The notes: generated by a model not told the origin, from the letters alone. A stretch of 64,000 nt of DNA from an uncultured Eubacteriales bacterium (GCA_900549645.1 URPD01000004.1:1-64000); one strand, 5' to 3'; shown: positions 40,432-49,432, counted from the stretch's first letter. Made by a program: numbers and translations.

Positions 40432-42261
40432 TTACTGTGCGGCTTCGGAGGGCGCGGTCTGGTTTTTCTCGTAGGTCAGTGCGAAGAGCGCCGCCGAGAG
40501 GATCAGCACGAAGAGCGCCGAATACAGCAGCCCGCGGCCAAGCCCCAGACTTATGGCCTCCGCCAGTATCGCGCCCACGGCGCAGGCAGCGGCGATGAAC
40601 CACATCGGGTATTTTATCTTCAGCTTGTCAAAAGCCTTCAGCAGCGCTGCCGCACCGGCAGCGGCGGAGGCGAGCATCAACAGGTTCATCAGAACGCGGA
40701 GAACGAAGCGGACAATGTATCCGACGTGCATCGAGCGCGCCGCGCTGTTTGCCGCGGTCAGCAGCTCCTCACCGTCTATCACGTTTTCAGAAATGCTGTC
40801 ATACGCCAGCAGCGCCTGACGGGCGGATTTGTATTCGTCCTGAAGCTGTTCGTACTCGCCGACGGAGGTCTGCATACCGCTTATCTTGTCAAACGCGGCG
40901 AGAAGCTCATCCTTCTCGTCCTTCAGCTTCTGCTCCGTCTCGCTCAAGCCCGCGCGTATTCCGCCGAGCTGAGCCATAGCGGCGTCAAGCTGGGAATCGC
41001 CGTCGTCAAGCTGCGCCTTGACAGCGTCCAGTTGCTCGCGTCCGGCGTCTATCTGCGCCTTGGCTTCGAGCAGGGCAGGTTCGTTTTTCTTCAGCTCCGC
41101 CTCGCCGGCTTCCAGCTGTGCCTTGACCTGCGGCAGCATCTTTTCGGACTCCGCCAGCTGCTTTTCGCCGTCGTCAAGCTGCTGCTTCAGCGCCTGAAGC
41201 TGTGCTTCGCCCTCGTTCAGCTGCGCTTCCACAGCTTCCAGCTGCGCAGGCGCGTCGGCTATCATCTGCTTTGTGGCCTCAAGCTGTGCCGCGCCCTCGG
41301 CGTAGCGCGACTCGGCGTCCGCAAGCTGGGCTTCCGCCTCGGAAAGCTGTGCGCCCGCCGCATCAAGCTCGGCGCGTTTCGCGCTCCAATCGCTGCGGAT
41401 GTCCTCAAAGCTGCGGCCGAACATCGCCTGAATGGTCTTGTCGGCGATGGCATATATCAGCTCGCCGCCGACGCTGTCCTCACGTACCTTATCAATAATG
41501 GCCTGAGCCTGACTGTATATCGCGTCGATCGCGTTGTACGCGGCCAGAGATGCCTCGTATTTGCGCTTGGCCTCGCTCAGCTGAGTCTGCGCCTCGTCAA
41601 GCTGAGTGCGCGCGGCGGCCAGCTCCGCTTCATACTGCGGCAGCGCCGCCTCGGCGTCCGCAAGCTGCTGGCGGCGGCTTGCAAGCTCCGCACGACCCTG
41701 CTCAAGCTGCTGCATCCCGGCGTCGTACTGGGCGCGCCCCTCGGCTATGGCAGCCTTGCCCTGCTCTATCTGGGCGACGCCGTCGTTATATTCCTGCCAG
41801 CCGGCGTCTATCTGCGCCTTGGCGGCGAGATACTTATTATAGCCGACGTTGAATTCCGCCTCCATCGCGTCGAACTGCTCGCGCGCGGCGTTATACTGCT
41901 TCCAGCCGTCTTCAAGAGTGCTTGCGGCGGAGTCGATACCGCCCGTGCCCATCTGAAGCCCGGCGTTCGTGGCGGTGTATTCGGTCAACTCCTCGCGGTG
42001 ATGGGAGGAGTCCTCGTCATACTGCCCCTTCTCGGCCTTCAGTTCCGCGGCGGTCTTGTCATATTCGGCCTTGCCGCCGTTGAGCTGCGCGTCAAGCGCT
42101 TCGGCCTCGGCTATCCTGTCGCGGAGAGTCTTGTAATCACTGCAATCCTGCGCAAAATCCTTCCCTGCGCTGACGAAGCCCGCGACGCCGCTTATAAGCG
42201 TCACAAGGCACATAACGGCGAGCACGGCGGATATAACTCTGCTTAGAGCCTGATGTTTCAA
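40432..42261 (-). CDS. Long coiled-coil membrane protein
   Basis: A 609-residue protein. It has an N-terminal membrane helix (about 9-31), an outward or inward coiled coil of roughly 450 residues (about 40-490) rich in Ala, Gln, Glu and Leu, and four C-terminal helices (about 505-600). The coiled coil has a repeating unit of the form A-QL-x-x-G-x-x-QL (for example QLEQGRAELASRRQQLADAE and QLDDGEKQLAESEKML). Similar repeats occur in the extracytoplasmic domains of YhgE/Pip-type proteins and some MacB-like permeases, but those core domains are not evident here. No family is assigned. It is divergent from the Dus gene and ends at a terminator. Confidence 0.75.
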   Translation of the reverse strand: MKHQALSRVISAVLAVMCLVTLISGVAGFVSAGKDFAQDCSDYKTLRDRIAEAEALDAQLNGGKAEYDKTAAELKAEKGQYDEDSSHHREELTEYTATNAGLQMGTGGIDSAASTLEDGWKQYNAAREQFDAMEAEFNVGYNKYLAAKAQIDAGWQEYNDGVAQIEQGKAAIAEGRAQYDAGMQQLEQGRAELASRRQQLADAEAALPQYEAELAAARTQLDEAQTQLSEAKRKYEASLAAYNAIDAIYSQAQAIIDKVREDSVGGELIYAIADKTIQAMFGRSFEDIRSDWSAKRAELDAAGAQLSEAEAQLADAESRYAEGAAQLEATKQMIADAPAQLEAVEAQLNEGEAQLQALKQQLDDGEKQLAESEKMLPQVKAQLEAGEAELKKNEPALLEAKAQIDAGREQLDAVKAQLDDGDSQLDAAMAQLGGIRAGLSETEQKLKDEKDELLAAFDKISGMQTSVGEYEQLQDEYKSARQALLAYDSISENVIDGEELLTAANSAARSMHVGYIVRFVLRVLMNLLMLASAAAGAAALLKAFDKLKIKYPMWFIAAACAVGAILAEAISLGLGRGLLYSALFVLILSAALFALTYEKNQTAPSEAAQ

Positions 42262-42433
42262 GCTTCATTCCCCCAACATATATTCAATAAAAATAATTAT
42301 ACAATATATTTGTTAACAATCCAAGTCATTCAAAAAGATTTTTCTTCACATTTGAGGAAAAATGAGATATATTTTTCCTGCCCGCATCTGCCGCCGGCGG
42401 CAGGGGAGACCAGATAAGGAATCGGAGTTTGCT

Positions 42434-43378
42434 ATGAGATTATATTTTGCACCCATGGAAGGGATAACCACGCATATATACCGCCGCGTCCATGCGCGCC
42501 TTTTCGGCGGTGCGGACAGATACTACGCCCCGTTCATCGCGCCGGACGGCAGCGGAAATTTCCGCGCGTCCTCGGCGCGGGACGTTCTGCCAGAGAACAA
42601 CACCGGCATCGCGCTGGTGCCGCAGCTGCTGTGTAACCGCGCGGAACCGTTTCTCGCCGTTGCGCGGCAGCTGGCCGACATGGGCTATGAGGAGGTCAAT
42701 CTGAATCTCGGTTGCCCGTCCGGTACGGTCGTCTCAAAGCATAAAGGGAGCGGCGCGTTTACCGACCTCGGCTCGCTGGATGACATGCTGGCGGACATTT
42801 TTTCCCGCGCGCCGGTTGCCGTGTCGGTCAAGACGCGGATGGGGCTGGAGTCCGTGGACGAGTTCGGCGCGATTCTGGAGATATACAATAAGTACCCGAT
42901 CGCGGAACTGACGATACACGCGCGGGCGCGGTCGGGGATGTACAGGGCTCCGGTTGACCGCGAGGCGTATTTGACGGCGGCGCGGAACAGCCGCGCGCCG
43001 GTGTGCTACAACGGGAACATTTTTCGCCCTGAGGATGTGAACTTGCTGCCGGGAACCGAACGGTTCATGCTGGGCAGGGGAGCGGTGATGAATCCCGCGC
43101 TGTTCTGCGAGCTTCGCGGAGGTGCGGCGCTTCGCCGCGAGGAGTTGCGGGAGTTTCACGACACGCTTCTCGACGCATATCTGGCCTACGGACTCGACGC
43201 GCGCGCGGCGACATCGCGCATGAAGGAGCTGTGGTTTTACATGGACGGCCTGTTCCTGCACAGCGAACGCGAGATGAAAGCGCTCAATAAATCCAGAAGT
43301 CTGGACGATTACCGCGCCGCAGCGGGCGCAATTTTCACCGCCTGCGAGTTTGACAGCGCCGCGGGATTCAATAAATAA
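42434..43378 (+). CDS. tRNA-dihydrouridine synthase family protein
   Basis: FMN enzyme that reduces uridine in tRNA. The 314-residue product starts at 42434 (MRLYFAPMEGITTHIYRRVH), where GGAG lies 6 bp upstream. Key features are the PMEGIT start of the barrel, the QLLCNRAEPF strand, the catalytic Cys in LNLGCPSGTVVSKHKGSG, the Lys/Arg VSVKTRMGL, the TIHARARSGMYRAPVD loop, NGNIF and MLGRGAVMNPALF. Its length is near the DusB/C range; which uridine it modifies cannot be told. It ends at a terminator. Confidence 0.92.
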   Translation: MRLYFAPMEGITTHIYRRVHARLFGGADRYYAPFIAPDGSGNFRASSARDVLPENNTGIALVPQLLCNRAEPFLAVARQLADMGYEEVNLNLGCPSGTVVSKHKGSGAFTDLGSLDDMLADIFSRAPVAVSVKTRMGLESVDEFGAILEIYNKYPIAELTIHARARSGMYRAPVDREAYLTAARNSRAPVCYNGNIFRPEDVNLLPGTERFMLGRGAVMNPALFCELRGGAALRREELREFHDTLLDAYLAYGLDARAATSRMKELWFYMDGLFLHSEREMKALNKSRSLDDYRAAAGAIFTACEFDSAAGFNK

Positions 43379-43407
43379 AAGCAGAGAGGAAAACTCTCTG
43401 CTTTTTC
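43377..43407 (+). terminator. Terminator of the Dus gene
   Basis: Stem AAAAGCAGAGAG / CTCTCTGCTTTTT right at the Dus stop. Confidence 0.85.
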
Positions 43408-43418
43408 AGCCGTTGACT

Positions 43419-44259
43419 TTATAGCTCTATGGTATGCGGCTTAACATCCGGGTCATGGTTTGCGATGGACTCGATGCAGTTTGCGTCCATGCTCTGCGCG
43501 CGTATCCATTCCAGCGACCTGAACTGTGCGGCCTTGTCGTCGGCGATGCCGGAGACGATAAGCTCTTCCCACGAGCGGCTCGCGTAGCCGCCGTCTGGAT
43601 ACAGCAGCACGAAGCGCCCGTCGGGGTTCGTGATTTTCAGCGCGCACAGCCCCTTTGAGTGGCCGGGGATGTTTATCATCACAAGGCTCCCGTCGCCGAA
43701 TATGTCGTACGACCTGCCGGCGGTGCCGTCCGTGCCGTTCCACTCGAAGGGGTGAATTTTCGTGCCGCGCCACCAGCGGGGATTGTAGCGTATCAGATTG
43801 ACCGGCGTGTGATTGCGCGCGAAGCGCAGTTCGTCCTCGGAGACAAGAATCTGCTTCGCATCGGAGACAAGCTTCAGCCCGCTTGCGTGGTCACAGTCGA
43901 GATGCGAGAGAAGCACCATGTCCAGCTCGGACGGCTTTATGCCAAGCGCGGCCAGTTGCTCGTCGATCGCCGCGCCTTTTCCAAGCGCCCCTGATTCGTG
44001 ATGTAAAGCGGCAGCGAGCCGAGGGAGCGTATCTGTGCCCGCCGGTCGGGGCTCATATCCCGGTGCCAGCCGCAGTCGAAGAGAATTTTCCAGTGCGGGC
44101 AGGTGATGAGGTGGCCGAAACGGGCAGCCATATCCGCTCCGACCGCTTCGCAAAAACACCGGATGCCTTCAGTGTGCTGCAATGCGCACCACCGAACGGG
44201 AGCGCGGGCGCGACGCAGACCTCGCCCGTGTGAAAAACATGTACGCGTATATCAGCCAT
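43419..44259 (-). pseudogene. N-acyl-homoserine-lactonase-like MBL hydrolase, two frameshifts
   Basis: Three adjacent minus-strand frames join into one metallo-beta-lactamase-fold protein of about 279 residues. Frame one starts MADIRVHVFHTGEVCVAPAL (AAGGAGAG upstream) to WLPVSA. Frame two covers LITCPHWKILFDCGWHRDMS to YITNQG. Frame three covers GALGKGAAIDEQLAALGI to the end, with the metal motif SHLDCDHASG, INIPGHSKGL and the final His/Asp regions. The breaks lie near 44115 and 43988 and each is repaired by adding one base (for example a G in a G-run at 43988). The order matches AttM/AhlB-type lactonases. Either the gene is dead or the assembly lost two bases. Confidence 0.8.
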
Positions 44260-44320
44260 AATACTCTCCTTATTTCTATGCCTTTTTCATGCACTAAAGT
44301 AAGCAGTCAGTCCGCGGCCG

Positions 44321-45145
44321 TCAGAGCAGCGACAGCTGCTCTGGCTCCTGCCGGAGAGAAGCTACATGCTCCAGCGCGCACAGCGGCAGGTCGTGAGCCG
44401 CGACCTTGTAGTCGATACCGGCTTTTCTGGCCTGCGCGATCTGCTCGCGGCGCGGCACACGGTACATCCTGCCGTCCTTGATGAAGTGCGCCCCGGTCTG
44501 GTGAAACTGGAAGGAGATATCGCGCTCCGCGCACTGCTGCCGAAGCGAGAGAATCCAGTCGTAGTGACATGGGCGCGCGTCGGCGCCGGATTCTCCGCTG
44601 GCCGAGACCTCATCGATTTTTTCCGGGTCGAGATATGCGCTTATGTCGAGCGGCGTCAGCAGGGGAGCGGCAATGACTGCTCTGTGCTGTACCGGCAGCG
44701 CGAGGAAAATCGGCAGGCGGTAGTCCGCCATCTCCTGATTCTCAACTGTGCAGCCGATGATGACGTTCTCATAGCCGCCGCCCCAGTCTGGCGGCAGACA
44801 TTCCGACAGGCGGTCGATGCGCTTGGTGAAGAAATAGAAGAAGCAGTCCTGCCTGCGGCGAATCATATCCCAGCAGTCCTGCCGCCATGGGTCGGCGTCG
44901 CTCAGCAGAAAGTCGGAGGTGAAGCAGGTAAAGACAATTTTGCCCGGCGGCAGCTTCCAGCTCCCGTCCCGCTTCTTCTTGACGGGCAGGTCGAAGCTCG
45001 CGGTCTTGCGGCAGACGGAGGCGGCCTCCTCGGTGCCGTACATCGTGTCCTGCCGGTAGACATAGCAATGTTTGCACCCGGCGCTGAGCTTTGTGCATCC
45101 GTGCCATGGGTTCCAGTTGGCGTATATGCTCTCACCCTGCGGCAT
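44321..45145 (-). CDS. DUF5131 / phage Gp37-Gp68-like protein
   Basis: A 274-residue protein of the family often labelled phage Gp37/Gp68. The N-terminal NWNPWHGCTKLSAGCKHCYV contains three Cys in an arrangement like a radical SAM cluster site, and PGKIVFTCFTSDFLLSDAD and FFYFFTKRIDRL follow the family pattern. Its biochemical role is not established, although a radical-SAM-like or spore photoproduct lyase-like fold has been suggested for relatives. There are no phage genes around it. The ribosome binding site is AAAGGAGG. It lies just after the terminator of the methyltransferase gene. Confidence 0.8.
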   Translation of the reverse strand: MPQGESIYANWNPWHGCTKLSAGCKHCYVYRQDTMYGTEEAASVCRKTASFDLPVKKKRDGSWKLPPGKIVFTCFTSDFLLSDADPWRQDCWDMIRRRQDCFFYFFTKRIDRLSECLPPDWGGGYENVIIGCTVENQEMADYRLPIFLALPVQHRAVIAAPLLTPLDISAYLDPEKIDEVSASGESGADARPCHYDWILSLRQQCAERDISFQFHQTGAHFIKDGRMYRVPRREQIAQARKAGIDYKVAAHDLPLCALEHVASLRQEPEQLSLL

Positions 45146-45173
45146 GGCGGCCGCCTCCTTTCAGTATGACTGT

Positions 45174-45220
45174 AATAAAACCACCAAGCAGGAGGCGGTG
45201 CGGCGCTTCATGCTTGGTGT
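45174..45220 (-). terminator. Terminator of the MetE-like gene
   Basis: On the minus strand: stem CACCAAGCA / TGCTTGGTG with a 20-nt loop, followed by GTTTTATT. Confidence 0.7.
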
Positions 45221-45248
45221 TCTTTGATATCCGGTGAATGAGCGGGAC

Positions 45249-46355
45249 TCAGCCCCAGACCTCCTCGGCGATCTCCTTGACGAGCGCGAGCTTTGCCCAC
45301 TGCTGTGCCTCGGTCAGCTTGTTGCCGATCTCACAGCTTGCGAAGCCGCACTGCGGGCTGAGGCAGAGCCTGTCGAGCGGGAGATATTTTGCCGCCTCGT
45401 GGATGCGCGCGATGACGCCGTCCTTGTTTTCAAGCAGTGCGCGCTTTGTTGTCACCAGACCGAGGACGACTTTCTTGTCACCGCTGACCGCGGCGAGCGG
45501 CTCGAAGCCGCCGCTGCGCGCGTCGTCAAACTCAAGGTAGTAGGCGTTGACGTTCTCGCGGGCGAGCAGAGTCTGCGCGACGCCGTGGTACGCGCCGGAG
45601 TTTGCGTAGGTGCTGTGGAAGTTGCCGCGGCAGACGTGAGTGTTGATGACGAGGTCGTCGGGCTTGCCGGAGATGGCGGCGTTATTCAGCTCAAGCAGTT
45701 GTTCTTTGATAGCCTCAAGACCCTTTTCGTCGGTGCCGAAGTACATGCAGGCCATCGGGTCGACGAGCATACCCCAGCTGCAATCGTCAAACTGGAGGTT
45801 GCGGCAGCCTGCGGCATAGACGTCGGCGATGAACTTCTTGTAGCCTGCGGCGATGTCTTCGGCAAGCTCGCGGTTGTCAGCGTAATACTTTCTGGTGTTC
45901 TCCAGCGCGAAGGGCATTATCATCTGTTCGATGAACTGCGCGGGTGCGGGAATGGTGAGCTTTGCGACGGTGTTCTCATCCTCAAGCGCCTTGACGAACT
46001 TGAAGTGCTCTACGAACGGATGTGAGTCGAGCGAGACTTTGCCGGTGAGGTAGGTGTCGTCGAGCATCGCGGCCTCGCCGTGGAAAGGAAGGCCGGTCTT
46101 GGTGGGGCTGTGGCCTACGCCGTTGAAGCCCCACATAAAGTCGAGGTGCCATGTCGCGCGGCGAAACTCGCCGTCGGTGATGACGTGGTAGCCAGCGGCT
46201 TTCTGCTTTGCGACGAGATCGCGTATCGCCCCGTCTTCAACGGCCTTGAGCGCTTCGGCGTCTATCGCGCCGCTCTGGAAATCCGTGCGCGCCTGCTTGA
46301 GCGCCGCGGGGCGGAGAAAGCTGCCGACATAATCATATCTGAAGGGTGTATTCAT
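45249..46355 (-). CDS. MetE-like cobalamin-independent methyltransferase (YxjG/YxjH type)
   Basis: A 368-residue protein equivalent to the C-terminal catalytic half of MetE. The zinc ligands are visible as THVCRGN (His and Cys) and SPQCGFAS (Cys), and the substrate motifs YDYVGSFLRP, TDGEFRRATWHLDF and LQFDDCSWG are present. It probably transfers a methyl group to homocysteine or another thiol. The short form lacks the N-terminal folate-binding half, so the methyl donor may not be methyl-tetrahydrofolate polyglutamate. The start at 46355 has AAAGGAGC. Its leader is about 24 nt, too short for a SAM riboswitch or T-box. Confidence 0.9.
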   Translation of the reverse strand: MNTPFRYDYVGSFLRPAALKQARTDFQSGAIDAEALKAVEDGAIRDLVAKQKAAGYHVITDGEFRRATWHLDFMWGFNGVGHSPTKTGLPFHGEAAMLDDTYLTGKVSLDSHPFVEHFKFVKALEDENTVAKLTIPAPAQFIEQMIMPFALENTRKYYADNRELAEDIAAGYKKFIADVYAAGCRNLQFDDCSWGMLVDPMACMYFGTDEKGLEAIKEQLLELNNAAISGKPDDLVINTHVCRGNFHSTYANSGAYHGVAQTLLARENVNAYYLEFDDARSGGFEPLAAVSGDKKVVLGLVTTKRALLENKDGVIARIHEAAKYLPLDRLCLSPQCGFASCEIGNKLTEAQQWAKLALVKEIAEEVWG

Positions 46356-46385
46356 ATTCTGCTCCTTTAGTGTGTTTTTGCCATG

Positions 46386-46414
46386 ATTATACGACCGTCT
46401 GCGCGGCAAGTCAA
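46386..46414 (-). promoter_or_regulatory. Promoter of the MetE-like gene
   Basis: On the minus strand: TTGACT (46409-46414), 17-bp spacer, TATAAT (46386-46391). Confidence 0.8.
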
Positions 46415-46446
46415 TTATGCATTTAGACGATGTTCCGGCAAAAAGC

Positions 46447-46480
46447 AAAAGCCCGGCGCAATCATGCGCCGGGCTTTATC
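46447..46480 (-). terminator. Terminator of the dehydratase-like operon
   Basis: Stem AAAGCCCGGCGCA / TGCGCCGGGCTTT with loop ATCA, eight bases after the stop of the 57-residue gene. Confidence 0.9.
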
Positions 46481-46487
46481 ATTGCGT

Positions 46488-46661
46488 TTACAGGTGCTGG
46501 TCGCGGTCGATTTTGTCGTAGTGCTTGAGCATGAAGCCCTCCATGACGGAGGTCAGCTTCATGTCGAGATTGAAGAAATACACGACGAAGGTGACGGCGA
46601 AGAAGCCGAGGCCGGCTATGCCGAGCTTTATCATCAGCTTGCGGAGCTTTTTCCAGAACAT
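46488..46661 (-). CDS. 57-residue membrane protein at the end of the dehydratase-like operon
   Basis: A short gene on the minus strand with an AAGGAGG site spaced 8 bp from its ATG at 46661. The product starts MFWKKLRKLMIKLGIAGLGF, has one hydrophobic helix (about 12-30) and a charged tail ending KIDRDQHL. It lies 12 bp after the 521-residue subunit and 8 bp before the terminator, so it is clearly within the operon. I know no family; an anchor or small subunit role is possible. Confidence 0.7.
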   Translation of the reverse strand: MFWKKLRKLMIKLGIAGLGFFAVTFVVYFFNLDMKLTSVMEGFMLKHYDKIDRDQHL

Positions 46662-46673
46662 CTTATTTCCTCC

Positions 46674-48239
46674 TTACCAAGACTTCTCGTCCTTGAGATT
46701 TTCAAGGCTGGGATCGACAGGCTCTTCCTGCATGACGGTGCGCATATAGTTGTTCACCTGCTCGCGCACACCCTGACGGGATATCACGCGCGGGTCAAAC
46801 AGGTCGTGCGTGACCCATACGAGGTGGATGCCGTGCTCTCTGGCGCGCTCCTCGAACATGCCGTGCATACCGTCGAGCGCCTTGCAGCTCATGTGCTCCC
46901 AGAGAATGACCATGTCGGCGTTGAACTCCGTGCAGTACTCCCACAGCTCGTCAAGCAGAACCTTGTAGCCGCCGTGGGTGCGGTTGCGCATGATCATGTT
47001 CTCGGTCAGCCATGCCATGTCGTAGTATGCCTGCTCGCGGTTTTCGGGGGTGTCCTCGGTGACAAGCTCCTTGGTGGAGACCATGGAGAGCATATCGGTC
47101 AGCGGCACGATGCCCCAGCAGTTGAGCAGCCACACGAGGAAGTCCATATAGAAGTGCGACTGGACGCCCCAGATGATGGCTCTGTGGCGGTATTCGTTCG
47201 CGGCCATCTTCTTTTTCTTGTAGGCGCGCTCGGCAAGCTTGGTTATCTTGCGGTCGACATCCTCAAAGGCCTTGACCTTGCCGCAGATGGCCATGTAGTT
47301 GGTCTCAGTGTAGAGGGCGAGGTTGGAGCCGAATACCTGCGGGTAGTCGGTCTTGTTCATCTCAAGCCACTCAAGGCGGCACTTGGTAGCGTAGTTGACG
47401 CGCTTTGCGCAGTCAAAATACGCGTCCCAATCCCACTTCTCGCCGGTGTGCTCCTCGATAAAGGCGATAGCGTTCTTGATCTCCTGCGCGGCGTAATCCT
47501 GCACGTCGTCCTCGCGGTGACGCAGAGGAGCGGCGAGCTGGAACACGGGGATGCCGTCCTCAAGCTCAAGGCGCTTGGAGATGACGCCGTTGCCGAGCAG
47601 AGAGCCGTCGCAGGTGGTGTTGCACTGGACGGCGCAGACGCCGAGCACGGGCGCGTCGTCGTCGATGGAGACGCCGGCCTCGGCCTCAGGCATGGGGCAG
47701 ACGTCGCCCGCGAGACCGTATTCCTGCGCGATGTCGATGTAATGCTCCGCCGCATGCTGGTTCAGAAGTACGGAGACATAGGTGGACGGGGTCTCGCGGC
47801 TGAGACCCTTCAGCGTCGGGAAGCCCATCATAACGGCGGTCATCTCGTTTTCGTCGACAAGGACGACCTTGTCGGAGAACTTCTTGTCGTTGCCGATGCG
47901 GCGGTCGCCGCGGAAAAGACCGTCAAGCAGCTTTGCGACGTCCTCAATTATGAGATCCTGCTCCAGATGGCAGATGCGCAGATGCTCGCCGCGCAGGCCC
48001 TGAGTGTGACGGTCGACCATCATGGGGACGGCGAGGTAGTTTGCCATCCAGCGGTAGCGGAACATGGCCTTGATGTTTCTCGGCTTCGAGACCATCTTCG
48101 CCATGGTGATCCAGTTGTGGAGCCAGCGGGAGTAATCATAGAGCGTGTCGACCAGACCGCGCCACTCGCGGCGGTTTCTGACCTTGCCCTCAGTGTAGAA
48201 TTTGCCGAAATTCTCGCAGCCTATTCTCTTATTGCTCAT
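46674..48239 (-). CDS. 2-Hydroxyacyl-CoA dehydratase-family subunit, larger
   Basis: A 521-residue HgdA/HgdB-family (BCR-type) protein. Classical members hold a [4Fe-4S] cluster and dehydrate 2-hydroxyacyl-CoA after ATP-driven one-electron reduction. Cys residues that could be cluster ligands include LGVCAVQCNTTCDGS (about 205-220), ICHLEQD and HMSCKALDG near the C-terminus. The C-terminal DMVILWEHMSCKALDGMHGM and GIHLVWVTHDLFDPR segments follow the typical last Rossmann-like domain. The ATG at 48239 overlaps the TGA of the upstream subunit (TGATG). The chain is longer than usual (about 380-450), and no activator ATPase is in view. Confidence 0.82.
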   Translation of the reverse strand: MSNKRIGCENFGKFYTEGKVRNRREWRGLVDTLYDYSRWLHNWITMAKMVSKPRNIKAMFRYRWMANYLAVPMMVDRHTQGLRGEHLRICHLEQDLIIEDVAKLLDGLFRGDRRIGNDKKFSDKVVLVDENEMTAVMMGFPTLKGLSRETPSTYVSVLLNQHAAEHYIDIAQEYGLAGDVCPMPEAEAGVSIDDDAPVLGVCAVQCNTTCDGSLLGNGVISKRLELEDGIPVFQLAAPLRHREDDVQDYAAQEIKNAIAFIEEHTGEKWDWDAYFDCAKRVNYATKCRLEWLEMNKTDYPQVFGSNLALYTETNYMAICGKVKAFEDVDRKITKLAERAYKKKKMAANEYRHRAIIWGVQSHFYMDFLVWLLNCWGIVPLTDMLSMVSTKELVTEDTPENREQAYYDMAWLTENMIMRNRTHGGYKVLLDELWEYCTEFNADMVILWEHMSCKALDGMHGMFEERAREHGIHLVWVTHDLFDPRVISRQGVREQVNNYMRTVMQEEPVDPSLENLKDEKSW

Positions 48240-49432
48240 CACTTGTCCCCTCCCTGAATCTTCTTTATCTCAATGCTCTCAACGAAGGCCTGCACGCGAG
48301 TGCGCATCTGGCCGGAGGTAGAGATGTTGTACGGGCGGTCGACGGACAGCACTGGGTAGCCGTAGTCGTCATGCAGGATGTGCGAACCCATCATGCGCTC
48401 GTAAGCCCACGGGTCACAGAACTTTATCTGCTCGTAGATAATGCCGTCGGCGGCGTATTCCTTCGCAAGTGCGTTGACGTATTCGCGGCGGCCGTTCATC
48501 TTGGCGGTATTCATGTAACGGGGACATTGTCCGCGGTACATGTACTGGCGGCAGATCTGCGTCAGTGCGTCCTCATCGTCGGTCAGTTCTATGGGGTTCC
48601 TGCCGGGGAGAGAGCCGTAGCAGAAGCGGTCTGCGCAGACATATGCGCCGGTGTCCTCAATGAGCTTGATGAAGCCGGTGTCGTCGACCTCGGAGCCGAC
48701 GACCAGCACGCGTGCGCGGTAGCCCTTCTCGTCCGGCTCGCGGGTCTTGAGCTCTTCCAGCGTCTCTTCAAGCTTGTCGATAAGCAGATACTTAGGCGCG
48801 ACGTAGGTTACCAGCGTGATGACGTGGAACTCGTAGCCCGTGATGCGCGGCTTGTCGCCCTTGCGGTATTCGCCGATGGCGCGGATAAGCTCGCAGATGC
48901 GGTTGTGCTCGGCGACGGCCTGACGTATCGCCTTGTCGGAGATGTCGATGCCGTAGTGCTCATGCAGGGGCTTGAGGATGTGGTTTGTGCACTGGAGAGT
49001 GTAGAGATTCAGGCCGTTGTCGTCGGCCTTCATGGGTATCTCCATGTACTCGAAGAAAAACTTCTCCTTGCCCTTGCCGAGAGCCTTAAGCAGCTCCATG
49101 TTCTCGACGGCGCGGTTCATCATCGTGCAGCCGTCGGGAGTGATGAGACAGTCGGCAAAGTTGTAGCCGCCCTCGATGGCGCGCTCAAGCAGGGCGCGGC
49201 TGTACTCGCAGAGGAAGCTGGTCATGTAGTAGGTTGCCATTTCCATGGAACCGGTGCGCGGCGCGCGCAGACGCGTAGAAAACGCGCCCGGCAGGTTCAG
49301 CAGCGGCTCCGGGGTGTTCTCGCAGACATAAGCGACGCAGACCTTCCCCTCGCTCTGCGCCTGCAGGATAAGCTCATTCTGCGCCTCCTGAAGGAGGTTT
49401 TCAAAATAGAGCAGGTGCTTGAGATCTTTCAT
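48239..49432 (-). CDS. 2-Hydroxyacyl-CoA dehydratase-family subunit, smaller
   Basis: A 397-residue partner of the 521-residue protein. Family features are VAYVCENTPEPLL, the Cys-rich DCLITPDGCTMMNRAVEN, the second domain start RARVLVVGSEVDDTGFIKLIE and the C-terminal IIYEQIKFCDPWAYERMMG with its conserved Cys. The ATG at 49432 is chosen for its GGAGAAG site; the longer frame adds 11 residues without a ribosome binding site. A promoter-like sequence precedes it (49504-49531), so this pair may also be transcribed apart from hypAB. CoA is an unproven substrate here. Confidence 0.85.
   Translation of the reverse strand: MKDLKHLLYFENLLQEAQNELILQAQSEGKVCVAYVCENTPEPLLNLPGAFSTRLRAPRTGSMEMATYYMTSFLCEYSRALLERAIEGGYNFADCLITPDGCTMMNRAVENMELLKALGKGKEKFFFEYMEIPMKADDNGLNLYTLQCTNHILKPLHEHYGIDISDKAIRQAVAEHNRICELIRAIGEYRKGDKPRITGYEFHVITLVTYVAPKYLLIDKLEETLEELKTREPDEKGYRARVLVVGSEVDDTGFIKLIEDTGAYVCADRFCYGSLPGRNPIELTDDEDALTQICRQYMYRGQCPRYMNTAKMNGRREYVNALAKEYAADGIIYEQIKFCDPWAYERMMGSHILHDDYGYPVLSVDRPYNISTSGQMRTRVQAFVESIEIKKIQGGDK

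Noticed and set aside
46356..46440. SAM riboswitch or T-box upstream of the MetE-like gene
   Set aside because: The consensus promoter leaves a leader of only about 24 nt, far too short for either element.
46383..48257. A 624-codon frame on the plus strand
   Set aside because: Antisense shadow of the 521-residue dehydratase-like subunit; no motifs, and the real gene opposite has clear family features.
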